64,000 nucleotides of DNA from Pseudomonadaceae bacterium (lineage in GTDB: Bacteria > Pseudomonadota > Gammaproteobacteria > Pseudomonadales > Pseudomonadaceae). The position numbers and the translations under genes are program-made. The stretch is taken from positions 1 to 64,000 of the forward strand of contig JAIERF010000009.1 in assembly GCA_019747075.1 (NCBI GenBank), in the 5' to 3' direction. Of this stretch, positions 37,795-47,886 are shown one piece after another (within the stretch, counting starts at the first letter, position 1; each line of letters opens with the position of its first letter). The notes under the pieces are model-generated. The model ran no database searches. It saw only the letters and a list, made by a program, of their open reading frames with translations, and was not told the DNA's origin.

Positions 37795-38229
37795 CTACTT
37801 CGGTTGCGCCAGCATGGCCGCGTGCTGATCCAGCATTTTCATCATCATGTCCATCATCGGCATGCCCATGTCCGCACCGTGCATGGCGCCGGGCATGGCC
37901 ATGCCCGCGCCCATGCCGGAACCCGAGCCCATCATGCCCATGCAGCCGCCACCCGGCTGGCTGTGCATCATGGTCATGCTGGCTTTCATCGTCTGCAGGC
38001 TTTCCTGCATGGCCACCTGGCGCTCGGCCGGGGTTTTCGCCGCGGCCAGCTTGTCGTGGGCGGCCTGCATCTTGTGCATCTGTTCCTGCATGGCCTGGGA
38101 ATGCATCGGTTTAGCCGCGACCGGCGCCTGGGCCGGGCTGCCGAGCGGATGGTGTTCATTGACCGCGCAGGCGCTCAGGCTACTGGCCAACAGCACAGCG
38201 GTGAGAAGGGTTTTTACTGAAGTGTGCAT
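37795..38229 (-). CDS. Met-rich lipoprotein of the metal-efflux operon
   Basis: 144 residues. The signal peptide ends at lipobox LSAC (VLLASSLSACAVN). The C-terminal half is exceptionally rich in Met and Gly (GGGCMGMMGSGSGMGAGMAM; GMPMMDMMMKMLDQHAAM), with several MxxM and MMxM clusters and some His. Such clusters bind Cu(I) or Ag(I). It is the last gene of the RND operon. AGGAG precedes the ATG. I infer a periplasmic metal chaperone or sink. Confidence 0.8.
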   Translation of the reverse strand: MHTSVKTLLTAVLLASSLSACAVNEHHPLGSPAQAPVAAKPMHSQAMQEQMHKMQAAHDKLAAAKTPAERQVAMQESLQTMKASMTMMHSQPGGGCMGMMGSGSGMGAGMAMPGAMHGADMGMPMMDMMMKMLDQHAAMLAQPK

Positions 38230-38242
38230 GGCAATCTCCTGG

Positions 38243-39253
38243 TTACGGGGGGGTGACGCTTTGGTAGCTGATGCCATTCGGGCCTGCGCCCACCGGATAG
38301 GTGGCGATCACGCGACGAGTGGCGGTGTCGATCACAGCAACGCTGTCGGCCTGCATATTGCTGACGAACACATAGGCGCCGTCATTGCTGATGGCCACCC
38401 CATGGGCGCCCTTGCCGGTGACCAGGCTGGCAAGCACCTGGCGACTGTGCGGATCGACCACCGAAACACGCTCATCCGGCGCCGTGGCGCTGCCCTGATT
38501 GGCCACGTAGACCTCACGACCATCGGCGCTGGCATACAACTGCACCGGCGTGCGACCCACCGCGACTTTGGCGCTGAGCGTGCGGCTGGCGGTATCGATG
38601 ATGCCCAGGGCATTCTCGCCACTCAGCGAGACATAGGCCTGGCGCCCGTCCGCAGCGAAACCCACCTGCACCGGCGCCTTGCCGACGACGATCTGTGCGG
38701 TTTGTGCAAGCGTAGCCGTGTCGATCAGCGACACACTGTCGCCGCCCATATTGGCCACATACAGGCTGCGGCCATCCGGGCTCAGACGCAGGCCATGGGG
38801 GAAAGTGCCGGTCGCCACCGTGGCGATCTGCTTGCGCTGAGCCAGGTCGAACACCCGCAGCAGATTGGCGGCCGAATCACTGACAAACGCCCGCTGCCCG
38901 CTCAGATCAGTGACCACATGGGCCGGATGCTCACCCGCAGGCAGGCTGAACGCCGCGTGCGCCAGCGTCGCCGTGCTGAACACCAGCAGCTGCCCGGCCG
39001 CCGCACTGCCCGCCTGATGGTCGGCGTGCGCCGGCATGCCGACCACCAGCAACCAGCGCCCATCGGGGCTGACCTGCACATTGTGCGGGGCCAGATCGAG
39101 CGCAAAAGTCTTGACCACACCGCTGGCCAGGTCGATCTGGCTGAGCGAGTGGCCCTGCTCATTGGCGGTATACAGCGTGCCGCTGGGAGCCGCCTGGGCC
39201 AGGTTCAAGGTCAGCGCCAGCGCGCTGGCCAACAGCCATTGCATAGGGTTCAT
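38243..39253 (-). CDS. YncE-like beta-propeller periplasmic protein
   Basis: 336 residues with a signal peptide ending NLAQA. Seven-fold repeats of the YVTN type are clear (LSPDGRSLYVANMGGDSVSL; SADGREVYVANQGS; SNDGAYVFVSNMQADSVAV). Such propellers bind proteins, DNA or metals. GGAGGA lies nine bases before the ATG. It is cotranscribed with the metal operon, with 22 bases to the upstream gene. Confidence 0.88.
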   Translation of the reverse strand: MNPMQWLLASALALTLNLAQAAPSGTLYTANEQGHSLSQIDLASGVVKTFALDLAPHNVQVSPDGRWLLVVGMPAHADHQAGSAAAGQLLVFSTATLAHAAFSLPAGEHPAHVVTDLSGQRAFVSDSAANLLRVFDLAQRKQIATVATGTFPHGLRLSPDGRSLYVANMGGDSVSLIDTATLAQTAQIVVGKAPVQVGFAADGRQAYVSLSGENALGIIDTASRTLSAKVAVGRTPVQLYASADGREVYVANQGSATAPDERVSVVDPHSRQVLASLVTGKGAHGVAISNDGAYVFVSNMQADSVAVIDTATRRVIATYPVGAGPNGISYQSVTPP

Positions 39254-39275
39254 GCTGATCGATCCTCCAGGCCGC

Positions 39276-39656
39276 TCACGGCAAGACAAACCGGTAGTGT
39301 TCGGCGTTCTGCCCCGGCAGCGTCAGCTTGAGCATCGCCTTGCTGCCCGCCACGGCACTGAAGGCCTCGGCCGCCATCAGCGAGTTGCCGCCGGAAGGCT
39401 GCAGGGCCAGCACCTGCTTCTTGCCGCCGCTGAGCACGGTCACTTCCGCCGTCGCCCCCTGGCTGGCAATGTCCACGCCGTCATGGTTGCGCAGGTAGAC
39501 CATCAGCATGCCGCCCGCTGCACTCAGCTCGGCATTATTGCCGGAGGCTGCCTCCGTCACCACACCAGCATGCTGGGCCGGCATCGGCGCATCCTCATGG
39601 GCACTCGCCAGCCCCGCCACCACGCTGAGCGTGGCAATCCATAGCAACTTGATCAT
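39276..39656 (-). CDS. Small periplasmic protein of the metal operon
   Basis: 126 residues with a signal peptide (LLWIATLSVVAGLASA) and a mature start HEDAPMPAQHAG, again His and acid-rich. The rest looks like a compact beta-rich domain (MLMVYLRNHDGVDIASQGATAEV). No family recognised. GAGGAA precedes the ATG. Its place between the pump and the propeller suggests a periplasmic accessory role. Confidence 0.75.
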   Translation of the reverse strand: MIKLLWIATLSVVAGLASAHEDAPMPAQHAGVVTEAASGNNAELSAAGGMLMVYLRNHDGVDIASQGATAEVTVLSGGKKQVLALQPSGGNSLMAAEAFSAVAGSKAMLKLTLPGQNAEHYRFVLP

Positions 39657-39683
39657 GTCTGTTCCTCTGTAAGGGTATGAACG

Positions 39684-42600
39684 TTAAAAGGCGTTTTCAC
39701 TCTGTTGCTCCAGCAAGCGCTGCAAAGGCGCCCGGCCAAACAGCCAGAACAGCAACGGCGTCAGCAGGCTGTCCATCAGGGTCGAGCTGACCAGCCCGCC
39801 GAAGATCACCACCGCCACCGGATGAAGGATTTCCTTACCGGCGGCATCGGCGGCAAACAGCAACGGCAGCAGCGCCAGGGCGGCGGTCAGGGCGGTCATC
39901 AGCACCGGCGTCAGGCGTTCCAGCGAGCCGCGCACAATCAGCGCCTGGCCGAAGCATTCGCCCTCGAATTTGCACAGGTTGATGTAGTGGCTGACCTTGA
40001 GAATGCCGTTGCGGGTGGCAATGCCGGTGAGGGTAATAAAGCCCACCAGGGAGGCCACCGACAGCGAGACGCCCGCCAGCCACATGGCGATCACGCTACC
40101 GATCAGCGCCATGGGGATATTGCCCATGATCAGCAGCGCCAGCCGCGCCGACTGGTAGCGGCTGTAGAGCACCATAAAGATCAGCGCCAGAGACACCAGC
40201 GCCAACCCGGCAATCAGCCGACTGGCCGCCTCCTGAGCCTGGAACTGGCCCTCCAGGCTGACAAAGTAACCCTCCGGCAGGGACTGCGCGGCCAGCAGCG
40301 TGCGGATCTGCGCGATGATCGTGGCCATGTCCGAGCCATCGCTGTTGGCGGCAATCACCAGGCGCCGGCGGCTGTTTTCCCGGCCGACCTGATTGGGTCC
40401 ATCGGCCTCCTCGATGCTCGCCACTTGCGCCAGCGGCACCTTGCCGTGGGGCGTATCGATAAGGATATTGCCCAGGCCCATGGGGTCACGGGCCGAGTCC
40501 GGCAGGCGCACCACCAGGTCGAAGCGTTTGTTGTTGTCGATAATCTGCGTCAGCGTATCGCCTTCGGCCAGGGTCTCCAGGGTTTGCAACAGAGTGCCCG
40601 GCGCCACGCCCAACTGGGCGGCGCGGTCATAGTCGAGGCGCACCTTGATCTGTGGGATCAGCACCTGCTTCTCCACCTGCAGGTCAGTCAGGCCGGGGAT
40701 CTGCGCCAGCTGCGCGTGCAGCCCGGCGGCCGTGGCGCGCAGGGTATCGAGGTCATCACCATAGATTTTCAGGGCGATCTGCGCGCGTACCCCGGACAGC
40801 AGATGGTCCAGGCGATGGGAGATCGGCTGGCCCACCGTCACCGTGGCCGGCAGCAACGCCAGACGCTGGCGGATGTCGGCCATGATCGCCTCGCGCGAGC
40901 GCGCGGACGCCCGCAGGTCGACGTCGATCTCGCTGGAATGCACCCCTTCGGCATGCTCGTCCAGCTCGGCGCGGCCAGTGCGGCGACCCACGCTTTTGAC
41001 CTCGGGCACTTGCAGCAGCAGGTTCTCCGCCAGGCTGCCGATGCGGTTGGACTCACTCAACGAGGTGCCGGGGTTAAGCAGCACACCGATGGTCAGGGTG
41101 CCTTCGTTGAACGCCGGCAAAAAAGCCCTGGGCAAAGACCCCACGCTGGCCACCGCCGCGAGCAGCAACAGCACGGCCGCGATCAGGATGCTGTGGGCAT
41201 GGGCAAACGCGGCCAGCAGAATCCGCCGCTGCGCACGCTTGAGCCAGGTCACCAACGGCGAGTCGCCGTGAGCGATCTGCTGCATCCGTGGCAGCAGGTA
41301 ATAACAGAGCACCGGCGTCACTGTCAGGGCCACCGCCAGGCTGGCCAGAATCGAGGTGATATAGGCCACGCCCAACGGCGCGAACAGCCGCCCTTCGATC
41401 CCCGGCAAGGCAAACAGCGGGACAAACACCAGCACCACCACCAGAGTCGCGACGACCACCCCAGAACGCACCTCGTTGCAGGCTGCGGCGATCACCTTGA
41501 GGATGCTGAGCGCATTGCTCGGGCGCTGTTCCTTGAGGCGGCGCAGGACGTTTTCGACATCCACCAACGCATCGTCCACCAGCTCGCCAATGGCAATCGC
41601 CAGGCCGCCGAGGGTCATCACATTGACCGACAAGCCCAGGGCCTTGAACACCAGGAAGGTGATCGCCAGCGAGAGCGGGATGGCGGTCAGGGAGATCAGC
41701 GTGGTGCGCACGTTGAGCAGGAACAGCAGCAGGATGATCGCCACCATGATCGCCCCGTCGCGCAGGGCCTCCTGCACGTTGGCGATCGAGGCATCGATAA
41801 AATCGGCCTGGCGAAAGGACACCTGCGGCGTGCTGATGCCCGGCGGCAAGCGCGTGGCCAGGCTGTCCAGGGCCTGCTCGATCTGCCGGGTCAGGGCGAT
41901 CGAGTCGGCGTTCGGCTGCTTCTGCACGCTGACGATCACCGCCGGTTTACCGGCAAAGCCGCCATCGCCACGTTTGAACGCCGGGGCGAACTTCACCACT
42001 GCCACCTGTTTAAGCAGGATCGGCTGGCCGTTGACCACCTTCACCGCCAGGCTCTGCAAATCCGCCAGGCGGGTGGTGCGGCCCATATGGCGAATCAGGT
42101 ACTCGCGCGCATTCTGCTCCAGGTAGCCGCCGCTGGTGTTGCTGGAAAAGCCCTGCAGCGCGCTGCTCAGTTCGGCATAGCTGACGTCCAGCTGGGCCAT
42201 CATGGCCGAGTCCGGCTCGACCCGGAATTGGCGCACTTCGCCGCCGATGGGGATCACCTGGGCCACGCCCGGAATCGACAGCAAGCGCGGGCGCAGGACG
42301 AAATCCACATACTCGCGCACGGCCATCGGGCTGACCTGGGCCGGGTCGGCCGGCAAGGCGATCAGCATGATCTCGCCCATCACCGAGGAGATCGGCCCCA
42401 TCGCCGGTTTGACCCCCTCCGGCAACTGCTCGCGGACCTCGGCCAGGCGTTCGGCGATCAACTGGCGGTTGCGGTAGATATCCGAACCCCAGGCAAATTC
42501 GGCGTAGACAATCGACAAACCGATACCGGACACCGAGCGCACGCGGGTGACGCCGGGCATGCCGTTGAGGGCAGTTTCCAGCGGGAAGCTGACCAGCTGC

Positions 42601-42785
42601 TCGACCTCTTCCGGGGCCATGCCGCCGGCTTCGCTCATGATCGTGACGGTGGGCTTGTTCAGGTCCGGGAACACATCCACCGGCATCTGCTGCGCCGTCA
42701 GGCCGCCATAGAGCAGGACGATCACCGCAAACGCCAGGACAAACAGGCGGTTGTGCAGGCTGTGCGTGACGATCCAGTTAAACAT
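39684..42785 (-). CDS. Heavy-metal efflux RND pump (CusA/CzcA family)
   Basis: 1033 residues with the RND layout of twelve TM helices and two large periplasmic loops. It drives proton-coupled export of a metal ion from the periplasm. TM4 has [15 protein letters not shown], matching the AIGx3Dx6E pattern I associate with monovalent-metal (Cu/Ag) pumps, but the Met positions used by CusA appear to be absent, and the periplasmic loops show [13 protein letters not shown] and HRLDHLLSG instead. I start at MFNWIVTHS with GGAGAGGG upstream. Metal specificity is unresolved. Confidence 0.93.
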   Translation of the reverse strand: MFNWIVTHSLHNRLFVLAFAVIVLLYGGLTAQQMPVDVFPDLNKPTVTIMSEAGGMAPEEVEQLVSFPLETALNGMPGVTRVRSVSGIGLSIVYAEFAWGSDIYRNRQLIAERLAEVREQLPEGVKPAMGPISSVMGEIMLIALPADPAQVSPMAVREYVDFVLRPRLLSIPGVAQVIPIGGEVRQFRVEPDSAMMAQLDVSYAELSSALQGFSSNTSGGYLEQNAREYLIRHMGRTTRLADLQSLAVKVVNGQPILLKQVAVVKFAPAFKRGDGGFAGKPAVIVSVQKQPNADSIALTRQIEQALDSLATRLPPGISTPQVSFRQADFIDASIANVQEALRDGAIMVAIILLLFLLNVRTTLISLTAIPLSLAITFLVFKALGLSVNVMTLGGLAIAIGELVDDALVDVENVLRRLKEQRPSNALSILKVIAAACNEVRSGVVVATLVVVLVFVPLFALPGIEGRLFAPLGVAYITSILASLAVALTVTPVLCYYLLPRMQQIAHGDSPLVTWLKRAQRRILLAAFAHAHSILIAAVLLLLAAVASVGSLPRAFLPAFNEGTLTIGVLLNPGTSLSESNRIGSLAENLLLQVPEVKSVGRRTGRAELDEHAEGVHSSEIDVDLRASARSREAIMADIRQRLALLPATVTVGQPISHRLDHLLSGVRAQIALKIYGDDLDTLRATAAGLHAQLAQIPGLTDLQVEKQVLIPQIKVRLDYDRAAQLGVAPGTLLQTLETLAEGDTLTQIIDNNKRFDLVVRLPDSARDPMGLGNILIDTPHGKVPLAQVASIEEADGPNQVGRENSRRRLVIAANSDGSDMATIIAQIRTLLAAQSLPEGYFVSLEGQFQAQEAASRLIAGLALVSLALIFMVLYSRYQSARLALLIMGNIPMALIGSVIAMWLAGVSLSVASLVGFITLTGIATRNGILKVSHYINLCKFEGECFGQALIVRGSLERLTPVLMTALTAALALLPLLFAADAAGKEILHPVAVVIFGGLVSSTLMDSLLTPLLFWLFGRAPLQRLLEQQSENAF

Positions 42786-42839
42786 TCGCCCTCTCCAGGC
42801 AGGCCGCGCGGGCAGTGATGGGGTCAAAATGGTGCATGG

Positions 42840-43934
42840 CTAGCGAATCTGATTGAGCAGGCTGGCGCCGTCGCTGACCACCCGGCTGCCGGCGGGCAAC
42901 TGACGGACCAGCACCCGCGCACCGTCCAGCGCCTGGGGCTGCACGGTGACCGCGCGAAACACCAGGGCCTGTTCGTGCAGCCAGACCACCGACTCATTGG
43001 CGCTATTCTTCACCACGCTGCTGACCGGCAGCGCCACCCCGCTGAGCGGCTCACCGGTTTGCGCCAGCACCCGCACCGTCTGCCCAAGGGCCAGGGCCAT
43101 GGGTTGCTCGGGGGCAAAGCGCAGGGGCAAGGCGCCATCGCGCAGCACCAGCGCACCGCCCAGGTAACGCAGCTTGACCCCGTGCAAGGAGGCGCCGCGC
43201 AAGCTGCCCACCAGCGCCGGGTCATAGGCCAGGGCTTCGATCTGCAAACCCGCGGGGTCGATGATGCTGAACAGCACATCGCGGGGCTCGACCACCTGGC
43301 CATTGAGCACATTGCTGGCGGCCACCACCCCGGCCACCGGCGCACGCAACGCCTCGCCCTGGCTCACCGCCGCCAACGCCGCACTGCGACCGCGCAGCGC
43401 GGCCAGCTCCGCCGCGGCCGCCTGCAGGTCTTTGCGCGGCACGCTGTTGGCCAGGGCCTGCAAGCGCTGCAGGTTTTGCCCGGCCAGGGTCAACTGGCTG
43501 CGCGTGGCTGCCAGCTCGGCCTGCTGCTGGGCCTGCTCATAGGCACTCACCGTGGGCACCAGCCAGGCCAGCAACTGGCCCTGACTAACGCGGCTGCCGA
43601 GGCTCGGCAAACCACTGGCCGGCGCGCGGATACGGCCGGCGCTGCTGGCTTGCAGCTGGCCGCCACGATTGGGGTCCATGACCACATGGCCATTCAACTC
43701 GATCACCCGCGATTGACTCGTGGCCTGCGCCACCAGGGTACGAATCCCCAGCCGGCGCTGGGCTTCCTTGGGCAGCAGCACGCGGCCATCGGCCAGGCGC
43801 TGCGGGCTGTTGCCCGGGCTGACCACGCTGGCTGCCTCGGCATGCACCTCATCGCCATGGGCCAGGACCGCCGGACTGGCCAGTGCCGCGAGCACCAGCA
43901 ACAACAGGCCGCCAGGCCGCACTTTGTGGCTCAT
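42840..43934 (-). CDS. RND efflux periplasmic adaptor (membrane-fusion protein)
   Basis: 364 residues. The signal peptide ends AVLA, and the mature N-terminus is HGDEVHAEAA, a likely metal-binding tag. Next come a lipoyl/barrel-sandwich region (RIRAPASGLPSLGSRVSQGQ; VAGVVAASNVLNGQVVEP) and a helical hairpin. It links the inner-membrane pump to the outer-membrane factor. Overlaps the upstream gene by ATGA. Confidence 0.92.
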   Translation of the reverse strand: MSHKVRPGGLLLLVLAALASPAVLAHGDEVHAEAASVVSPGNSPQRLADGRVLLPKEAQRRLGIRTLVAQATSQSRVIELNGHVVMDPNRGGQLQASSAGRIRAPASGLPSLGSRVSQGQLLAWLVPTVSAYEQAQQQAELAATRSQLTLAGQNLQRLQALANSVPRKDLQAAAAELAALRGRSAALAAVSQGEALRAPVAGVVAASNVLNGQVVEPRDVLFSIIDPAGLQIEALAYDPALVGSLRGASLHGVKLRYLGGALVLRDGALPLRFAPEQPMALALGQTVRVLAQTGEPLSGVALPVSSVVKNSANESVVWLHEQALVFRAVTVQPQALDGARVLVRQLPAGSRVVSDGASLLNQIR

Positions 43935-44458
43935 GCTCGTACTCCTTGTGGCTGCCGGCGCCAGGCCAACCAGCCGCACAGCGGTACGGCCAGCAGCGCC
44001 ACGGCGGCGCCCAGCCAGCCGCTGCTGAGCTTGCCGGTCAGCGGCTCGGCCGCCGGCGCCGGGCTGACGCTGAGCCGGGCATCGAGCAAGTCGGACTGCT
44101 CGCCCGCCAGCACAGTGAACAGCAGCTCGTGCTGGCCCGGATGATTCAACGGCGCCGCGCTGGCCTGATAGGTACCAGGCGCAACGGCGGCGAGGGTGGC
44201 ACTGAACGCAGCGCTTGCCACCTCGATGCTGGCCTCGGTCACCGGCTGGTTGTCGCTGTAGCGATCGAGGTACACCGTCAGGGTGTCGCCCTGCAGTTGC
44301 GCGACCAGCTCAAAATCCAGCGAGTGCGCCTCGGCACTGGGCAGGCTGTGGCTGCTGGCCGGCAACGGCGGCGCCTCGCCATGCACTTCGTCGCCATGGG
44401 CCAGGACCAGGCCGGGCAGCAGGCCCAGCAGCGCCAGGAAAGTTTGTGGGGCATTCAT
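43931..44458 (-). CDS. Periplasmic protein with C-terminal TM, metal operon
   Basis: 175 residues. A signal peptide ending LVLA precedes mature HGDEVHGEAP, almost the same as the adaptor's N-terminus. A beta-rich middle domain (DTLTVYLDRYSDNQPV; ATLAAVAPGTYQASAAP) follows, then a C-terminal TM (LGAAVALLAVPLCGWLAW). It is coupled by ATGA to the genes on either side. I infer an accessory adaptor or metal-delivery protein; the domain resembles N-terminal parts of some CzcB-like proteins. Confidence 0.78.
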   Translation of the reverse strand: MNAPQTFLALLGLLPGLVLAHGDEVHGEAPPLPASSHSLPSAEAHSLDFELVAQLQGDTLTVYLDRYSDNQPVTEASIEVASAAFSATLAAVAPGTYQASAAPLNHPGQHELLFTVLAGEQSDLLDARLSVSPAPAAEPLTGKLSSGWLGAAVALLAVPLCGWLAWRRQPQGVRA

Positions 44459-45663
44459 GGCAACACTCCGGCGGCCTGATTGAAACGGGAAATGGCGCGC
44501 CCAAGCCCATGCTCGGCGCGCTGCACCTGGGCCTCGGCGTCCAGCTGCTCCTGCTGGCTACGCAGTTGCGCCAGCAGGTCGAACTGGCCAAGCCGAAAAC
44601 CCTTGTCGATCCAGGCGCTGCGCTGTGTAACCAGGGCCAGCTCGGCACTGGCCAGGGTGCGCTGCTCGCGGCTCTGGCGCAGTTCAAGCTCGGCACCCGC
44701 CAGCTCGGTGGCGATCCGCTCACGCTCCAGCTGGCGGCGGCTTTGCGCCTCAATCCAGTCGGCATTGGCGGCGCTGATGCGCGCCTGATTGCGCGACTCG
44801 GTGCCAAACGGAATGCTGATGCCGAGCTTGACCCGGTCGCGGTAGGCGGCGCCCTGCTCATCGCGCTCCGAGCTGTAGGTCAGGGCCAGTTCCGGCGCCG
44901 TATCGCTGGCGCTGCTGGCCTGTTCCAGACGCGCCTGAGCGCTGTGGCTGCGCGCCTGCAAACTGTTTAACAGCGGGTGCTGCTCCAGGGCCACGGGCGC
45001 CGTCAGCACTTCATCCTGATCCGGCACGGCGGCGCCACGCGCAAGCAAGGCAAAGCCCTGGTCGGCCCGCTGCCAGGCCAGCGTCGCCAGGCTCTGCTGG
45101 CGCTTGGCGCGCTGCACGCCGATGCTCGCCTGGTTGCCATCCAGGGCGGCCAACTCACCGGCCGCCACCCGCCGCTCGACCTCCTCCGCCAGTTGCTGGG
45201 CCGCCGCCAGCTGGCGCCGGGCCGTGGCCAGGTCCACCTCGGCCAAGCGCAGCGCCCACCAGCTTTCGCGCAGTTGCCCGGCCAGTTGCAGACGCTGCAG
45301 GCTGCTGTTGCCATTGAATGCCGTGCGCTGCGCCTCGGCCACCGCCACCGCCTTGGCGCGCTGCCCCGGCAACCAGATCGGCGCAGCCAGCTCGACCTCC
45401 CATTCGCGATGGCCGAGGTCGTCATTCAACTGATCAGTGCTATTGGACAGGCCGATGGTCGGCGGTTGCGGCGTCCAGGCCTGACTGGCAACCAACTGCG
45501 CGCTGTATTGCGCCTGCCGCGCCGTCAGCGGCTCGGCCTGCGCCGCCCAGGCCTGCTCCAGCGCCTCGCGCAAAGTAGCCGCCTGAGCATTGCCGAACAG
45601 GCAAACACTGCAGAGCAGGCCAACAGGCAACACCTGGAAAACGTTCACCACAGACAACCCCAT
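44455..45663 (-). CDS. TolC-family outer-membrane factor (CzcC/CusC-like)
   Basis: 402 residues with a signal peptide ending GNAQA. Long helical repeats rich in Ala, Gln and Glu are typical of the alpha-barrel tunnel of outer-membrane factors. It provides the outer-membrane exit for the RND pump. It is the first gene of the operon, divergent from the regulator pair. The ATG at 45663 follows a G-rich stretch; a GTG four codons in is an alternative start. Confidence 0.9.
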   Translation of the reverse strand: MGLSVVNVFQVLPVGLLCSVCLFGNAQAATLREALEQAWAAQAEPLTARQAQYSAQLVASQAWTPQPPTIGLSNSTDQLNDDLGHREWEVELAAPIWLPGQRAKAVAVAEAQRTAFNGNSSLQRLQLAGQLRESWWALRLAEVDLATARRQLAAAQQLAEEVERRVAAGELAALDGNQASIGVQRAKRQQSLATLAWQRADQGFALLARGAAVPDQDEVLTAPVALEQHPLLNSLQARSHSAQARLEQASSASDTAPELALTYSSERDEQGAAYRDRVKLGISIPFGTESRNQARISAANADWIEAQSRRQLERERIATELAGAELELRQSREQRTLASAELALVTQRSAWIDKGFRLGQFDLLAQLRSQQEQLDAEAQVQRAEHGLGRAISRFNQAAGVLP

Positions 45664-45746
45664 CCCCTCAGCGCTTGGCGTTGATCGCCCGGGCCACGCA
45701 CAGGGCCCACTGAGGCGTACGGTGGCATATCGGCCGGCGCCGGGTG

Positions 45747-45762
45747 ATTACATTTCTGTCAG
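45747..45762. promoter_or_regulatory. Heavy-metal response-regulator box
   Basis: ATTACATTTCTGTCAG; on the minus strand CTGACAGAAATGTAAT. It closely matches the CTGACA-N4-TGTAAT boxes I remember for CopR/CusR/CzcR-type regulators. It sits between the divergent efflux operon and the regulator gene, about 84 and 62 bases from their starts. Confidence 0.75.
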
Positions 45763-45823
45763 CTGCTGGCTGGCCCAAGGGATTAGCGGCACACTGCGCC
45801 CACCCTCCCCATGAGTAGCGCGG

Positions 45824-46510
45824 ATGACGATTCTGGTGGTCGAAGACGAGCCGAAAACCGGCGTCTTCCTGCAGCAAGGCCTGAGCGAAGCCGGCTTTGC
45901 GGTCGAGCGCGTAACCGACGGCACGGCAGCCCTGCAACGGGCCCTGACGACGCCCTATGAATTGCTGATTCTCGACATCATGCTGCCCGGCCTGGATGGC
46001 TGGCAGGTGCTTAGCCAGATGCGCGCGGCCGGCCAGCAAACCCCGGTGCTGTTCCTCAGCGCCCGTGACCGCATCGAGGACCGGGTTCGCGGCTTGGAGC
46101 TGGGCGCCGACGACTACCTGATCAAGCCCTTCGCCTTCGCCGAACTGCTCGCTCGGGTCAGAACCCTGCTGCGCCGCGGCAGCAGCAACACCGCCACGCT
46201 GCTGCAGATTGCCGACCTGGAAGTCGACCTGCTGTCACGCCGTGCGGTGCGCGCCGGCCAGCGCATCGAGCTGACCAGCAAGGAGTTTGCCCTGCTGGAG
46301 CTGCTGCTGCGCCGGCGCGGCGAAGTGCTGCCCAAGGCGCTGATCGCCGCCGAGGTCTGGGACATGCATTTCGACAGCGACACCAATGTGATCGAAGTGG
46401 CCATCCGCCGCCTGCGCGCCAAGATCGACGACGATTTCAGCCCCAAGCTGATCCACACCGCCCGCGGCATGGGCTATCGCCTGGACCTGCTGGAGCTGGC
46501 CTCAACATGA
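45824..46510 (+). CDS. Heavy-metal OmpR-family response regulator
   Basis: 228 residues. The receiver domain begins [13 protein letters not shown], with the phosphoacceptor in [12 protein letters not shown] and [10 protein letters not shown]. The C-terminal winged helix includes [14 protein letters not shown] and RGMGYRLD. The closest types are CzcR, CopR and CusR. It would bind the box upstream and activate the efflux operon. The stop overlaps the kinase ATG (ATGA). Confidence 0.93.
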   Translation: MTILVVEDEPKTGVFLQQGLSEAGFAVERVTDGTAALQRALTTPYELLILDIMLPGLDGWQVLSQMRAAGQQTPVLFLSARDRIEDRVRGLELGADDYLIKPFAFAELLARVRTLLRRGSSNTATLLQIADLEVDLLSRRAVRAGQRIELTSKEFALLELLLRRRGEVLPKALIAAEVWDMHFDSDTNVIEVAIRRLRAKIDDDFSPKLIHTARGMGYRLDLLELAST

Positions 46511-47886
46511 TGCGGATTTCCCTGACGGCGCGCCTGAGCCTGCTCTTCATGCTCGCGGTGACCGCCGTGCTGGTGCTGGCCGGGCTGAGCTTCAACCACC
46601 TCAGCCAGCACCACTTCCTGCAGCTCGACCGCCAGACCCTGGCCGAAAAACTCAGCGCCACCCGCAACATTCTCGGCCAGCTAGACGACCTCCAGCAGTT
46701 CGACCGCCTGCGCCCGCAACTGCGCGCCCTGCTCGGGGCGCACCGCGACATTACCGCACTGATCCTCGACACGGCCGGCCAGCCGCTGTTTGCCGAACCG
46801 GGCCAGCTGCCGGTGCCGGCCGCCTTGGCCAACAGCACTAGCACCGAGGTCTGGCAATGGCAGCACCACGACCACTACTTTCGCGGCCTCAGTGCGGCGG
46901 TCACGGTGCCCGCAGACAACGCACCGCTGCGGGTGATCCTGCTGCTGGACAGCACCCCGCACATGCACTTTTTCAGCGCCGTGCAACGCTGGTTCTGGAT
47001 GGCCCTGGTGCTGAGCGCCCTGTTCAGCGCCGGGCTCGGCTGGCTGGTGGCGCGCCGCGGCTTGCTGCCCCTGCGCCAGGTCACGGCGGTGGCCGCGTCG
47101 ATCTCCGCCGCCTCGCTGCAAGAGCGCATCCCGTTGGCTGCCGTGCCCTTGGAGCTGCAGCAACTGGCGGCCTCGTTCAACGCCATGCTGGCGCGCCTGG
47201 ACGACGCCTTTATGCGCCTGTCGAACTTCTCCGCCGACATTGCCCACGAACTGCGCACGCCGCTAAGCAACCTGATGACGCAAACCGAGGTGGTGCTGGC
47301 GCAACCACGGGACAGCGAGGCCTATCAGGAAACCCTGTACGCCAACCTGGATGACTGCAAGCGCATGGCGCGGATGATCGATGACATGCTGTTCCTGGCC
47401 AAAGCCGATAACGGCCTGATCGTCCCCGAACAACAGCCGGTGGCCCTCGACGTCGAGGTGGAAAAGCTCTTCGAGTATTACCGCCTGCTGGCCGATGAGC
47501 GCGGCATCCGCTTGCAGCTGCGCGGCCACGCCGTGGTGCGTGGCGACGTGCTGATGCTGCACCGGGCGCTTTCCAATCTGCTCTCCAATGCCCTGCGCTA
47601 CACCCCGGCCGGCGCCAGCATCCAGGTCGAACTGGAGCAAAACGCCAACGGCAGCGAGCTGCGCCTGAGTAATCCGGGGCCGACCATTGCCGGCGAACAC
47701 CTGGAGCGGCTGTTCGACCGTTTCTACCGTGCCGATCCGGCCCGCCGCGAAGGCAGCCCGCACAACGCCGGCCTGGGCCTGGCGATCACCCGCTCGATCA
47801 TCCACGCCCACCAGGGGCAGATCCACTGCACCTCGGTCGCCGGGAAAACCACCTTCTGTGTGCAGTTTCCAGCCGCAGCGCAGTGA
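46507..47886 (+). CDS. Heavy-metal sensor histidine kinase
   Basis: 459 residues: TM1 at about 8-28, a periplasmic sensor, TM2 at about 160-180, HAMP, phosphoacceptor [16 protein letters not shown] near residue 247, and a HATPase with [13 protein letters not shown] and [10 protein letters not shown]. The periplasmic domain has HTxHMHFFS-like His and Met residues near TM2 ([12 protein letters not shown]) and WQHHDHYF, possible metal ligands. It is paired with the regulator upstream. The stop abuts the convergent enoyl-CoA hydratase gene. Confidence 0.93.
   Translation: MMRISLTARLSLLFMLAVTAVLVLAGLSFNHLSQHHFLQLDRQTLAEKLSATRNILGQLDDLQQFDRLRPQLRALLGAHRDITALILDTAGQPLFAEPGQLPVPAALANSTSTEVWQWQHHDHYFRGLSAAVTVPADNAPLRVILLLDSTPHMHFFSAVQRWFWMALVLSALFSAGLGWLVARRGLLPLRQVTAVAASISAASLQERIPLAAVPLELQQLAASFNAMLARLDDAFMRLSNFSADIAHELRTPLSNLMTQTEVVLAQPRDSEAYQETLYANLDDCKRMARMIDDMLFLAKADNGLIVPEQQPVALDVEVEKLFEYYRLLADERGIRLQLRGHAVVRGDVLMLHRALSNLLSNALRYTPAGASIQVELEQNANGSELRLSNPGPTIAGEHLERLFDRFYRADPARREGSPHNAGLGLAITRSIIHAHQGQIHCTSVAGKTTFCVQFPAAAQ

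Noticed and set aside
39705-42818. A 1037-codon open frame antisense to the RND pump
   Set aside because: It is a by-product of GC-rich codon use on the other strand: composition is His/Gln/Arg-rich, it has no domain or ribosome-binding site, and the pump is unmistakable.
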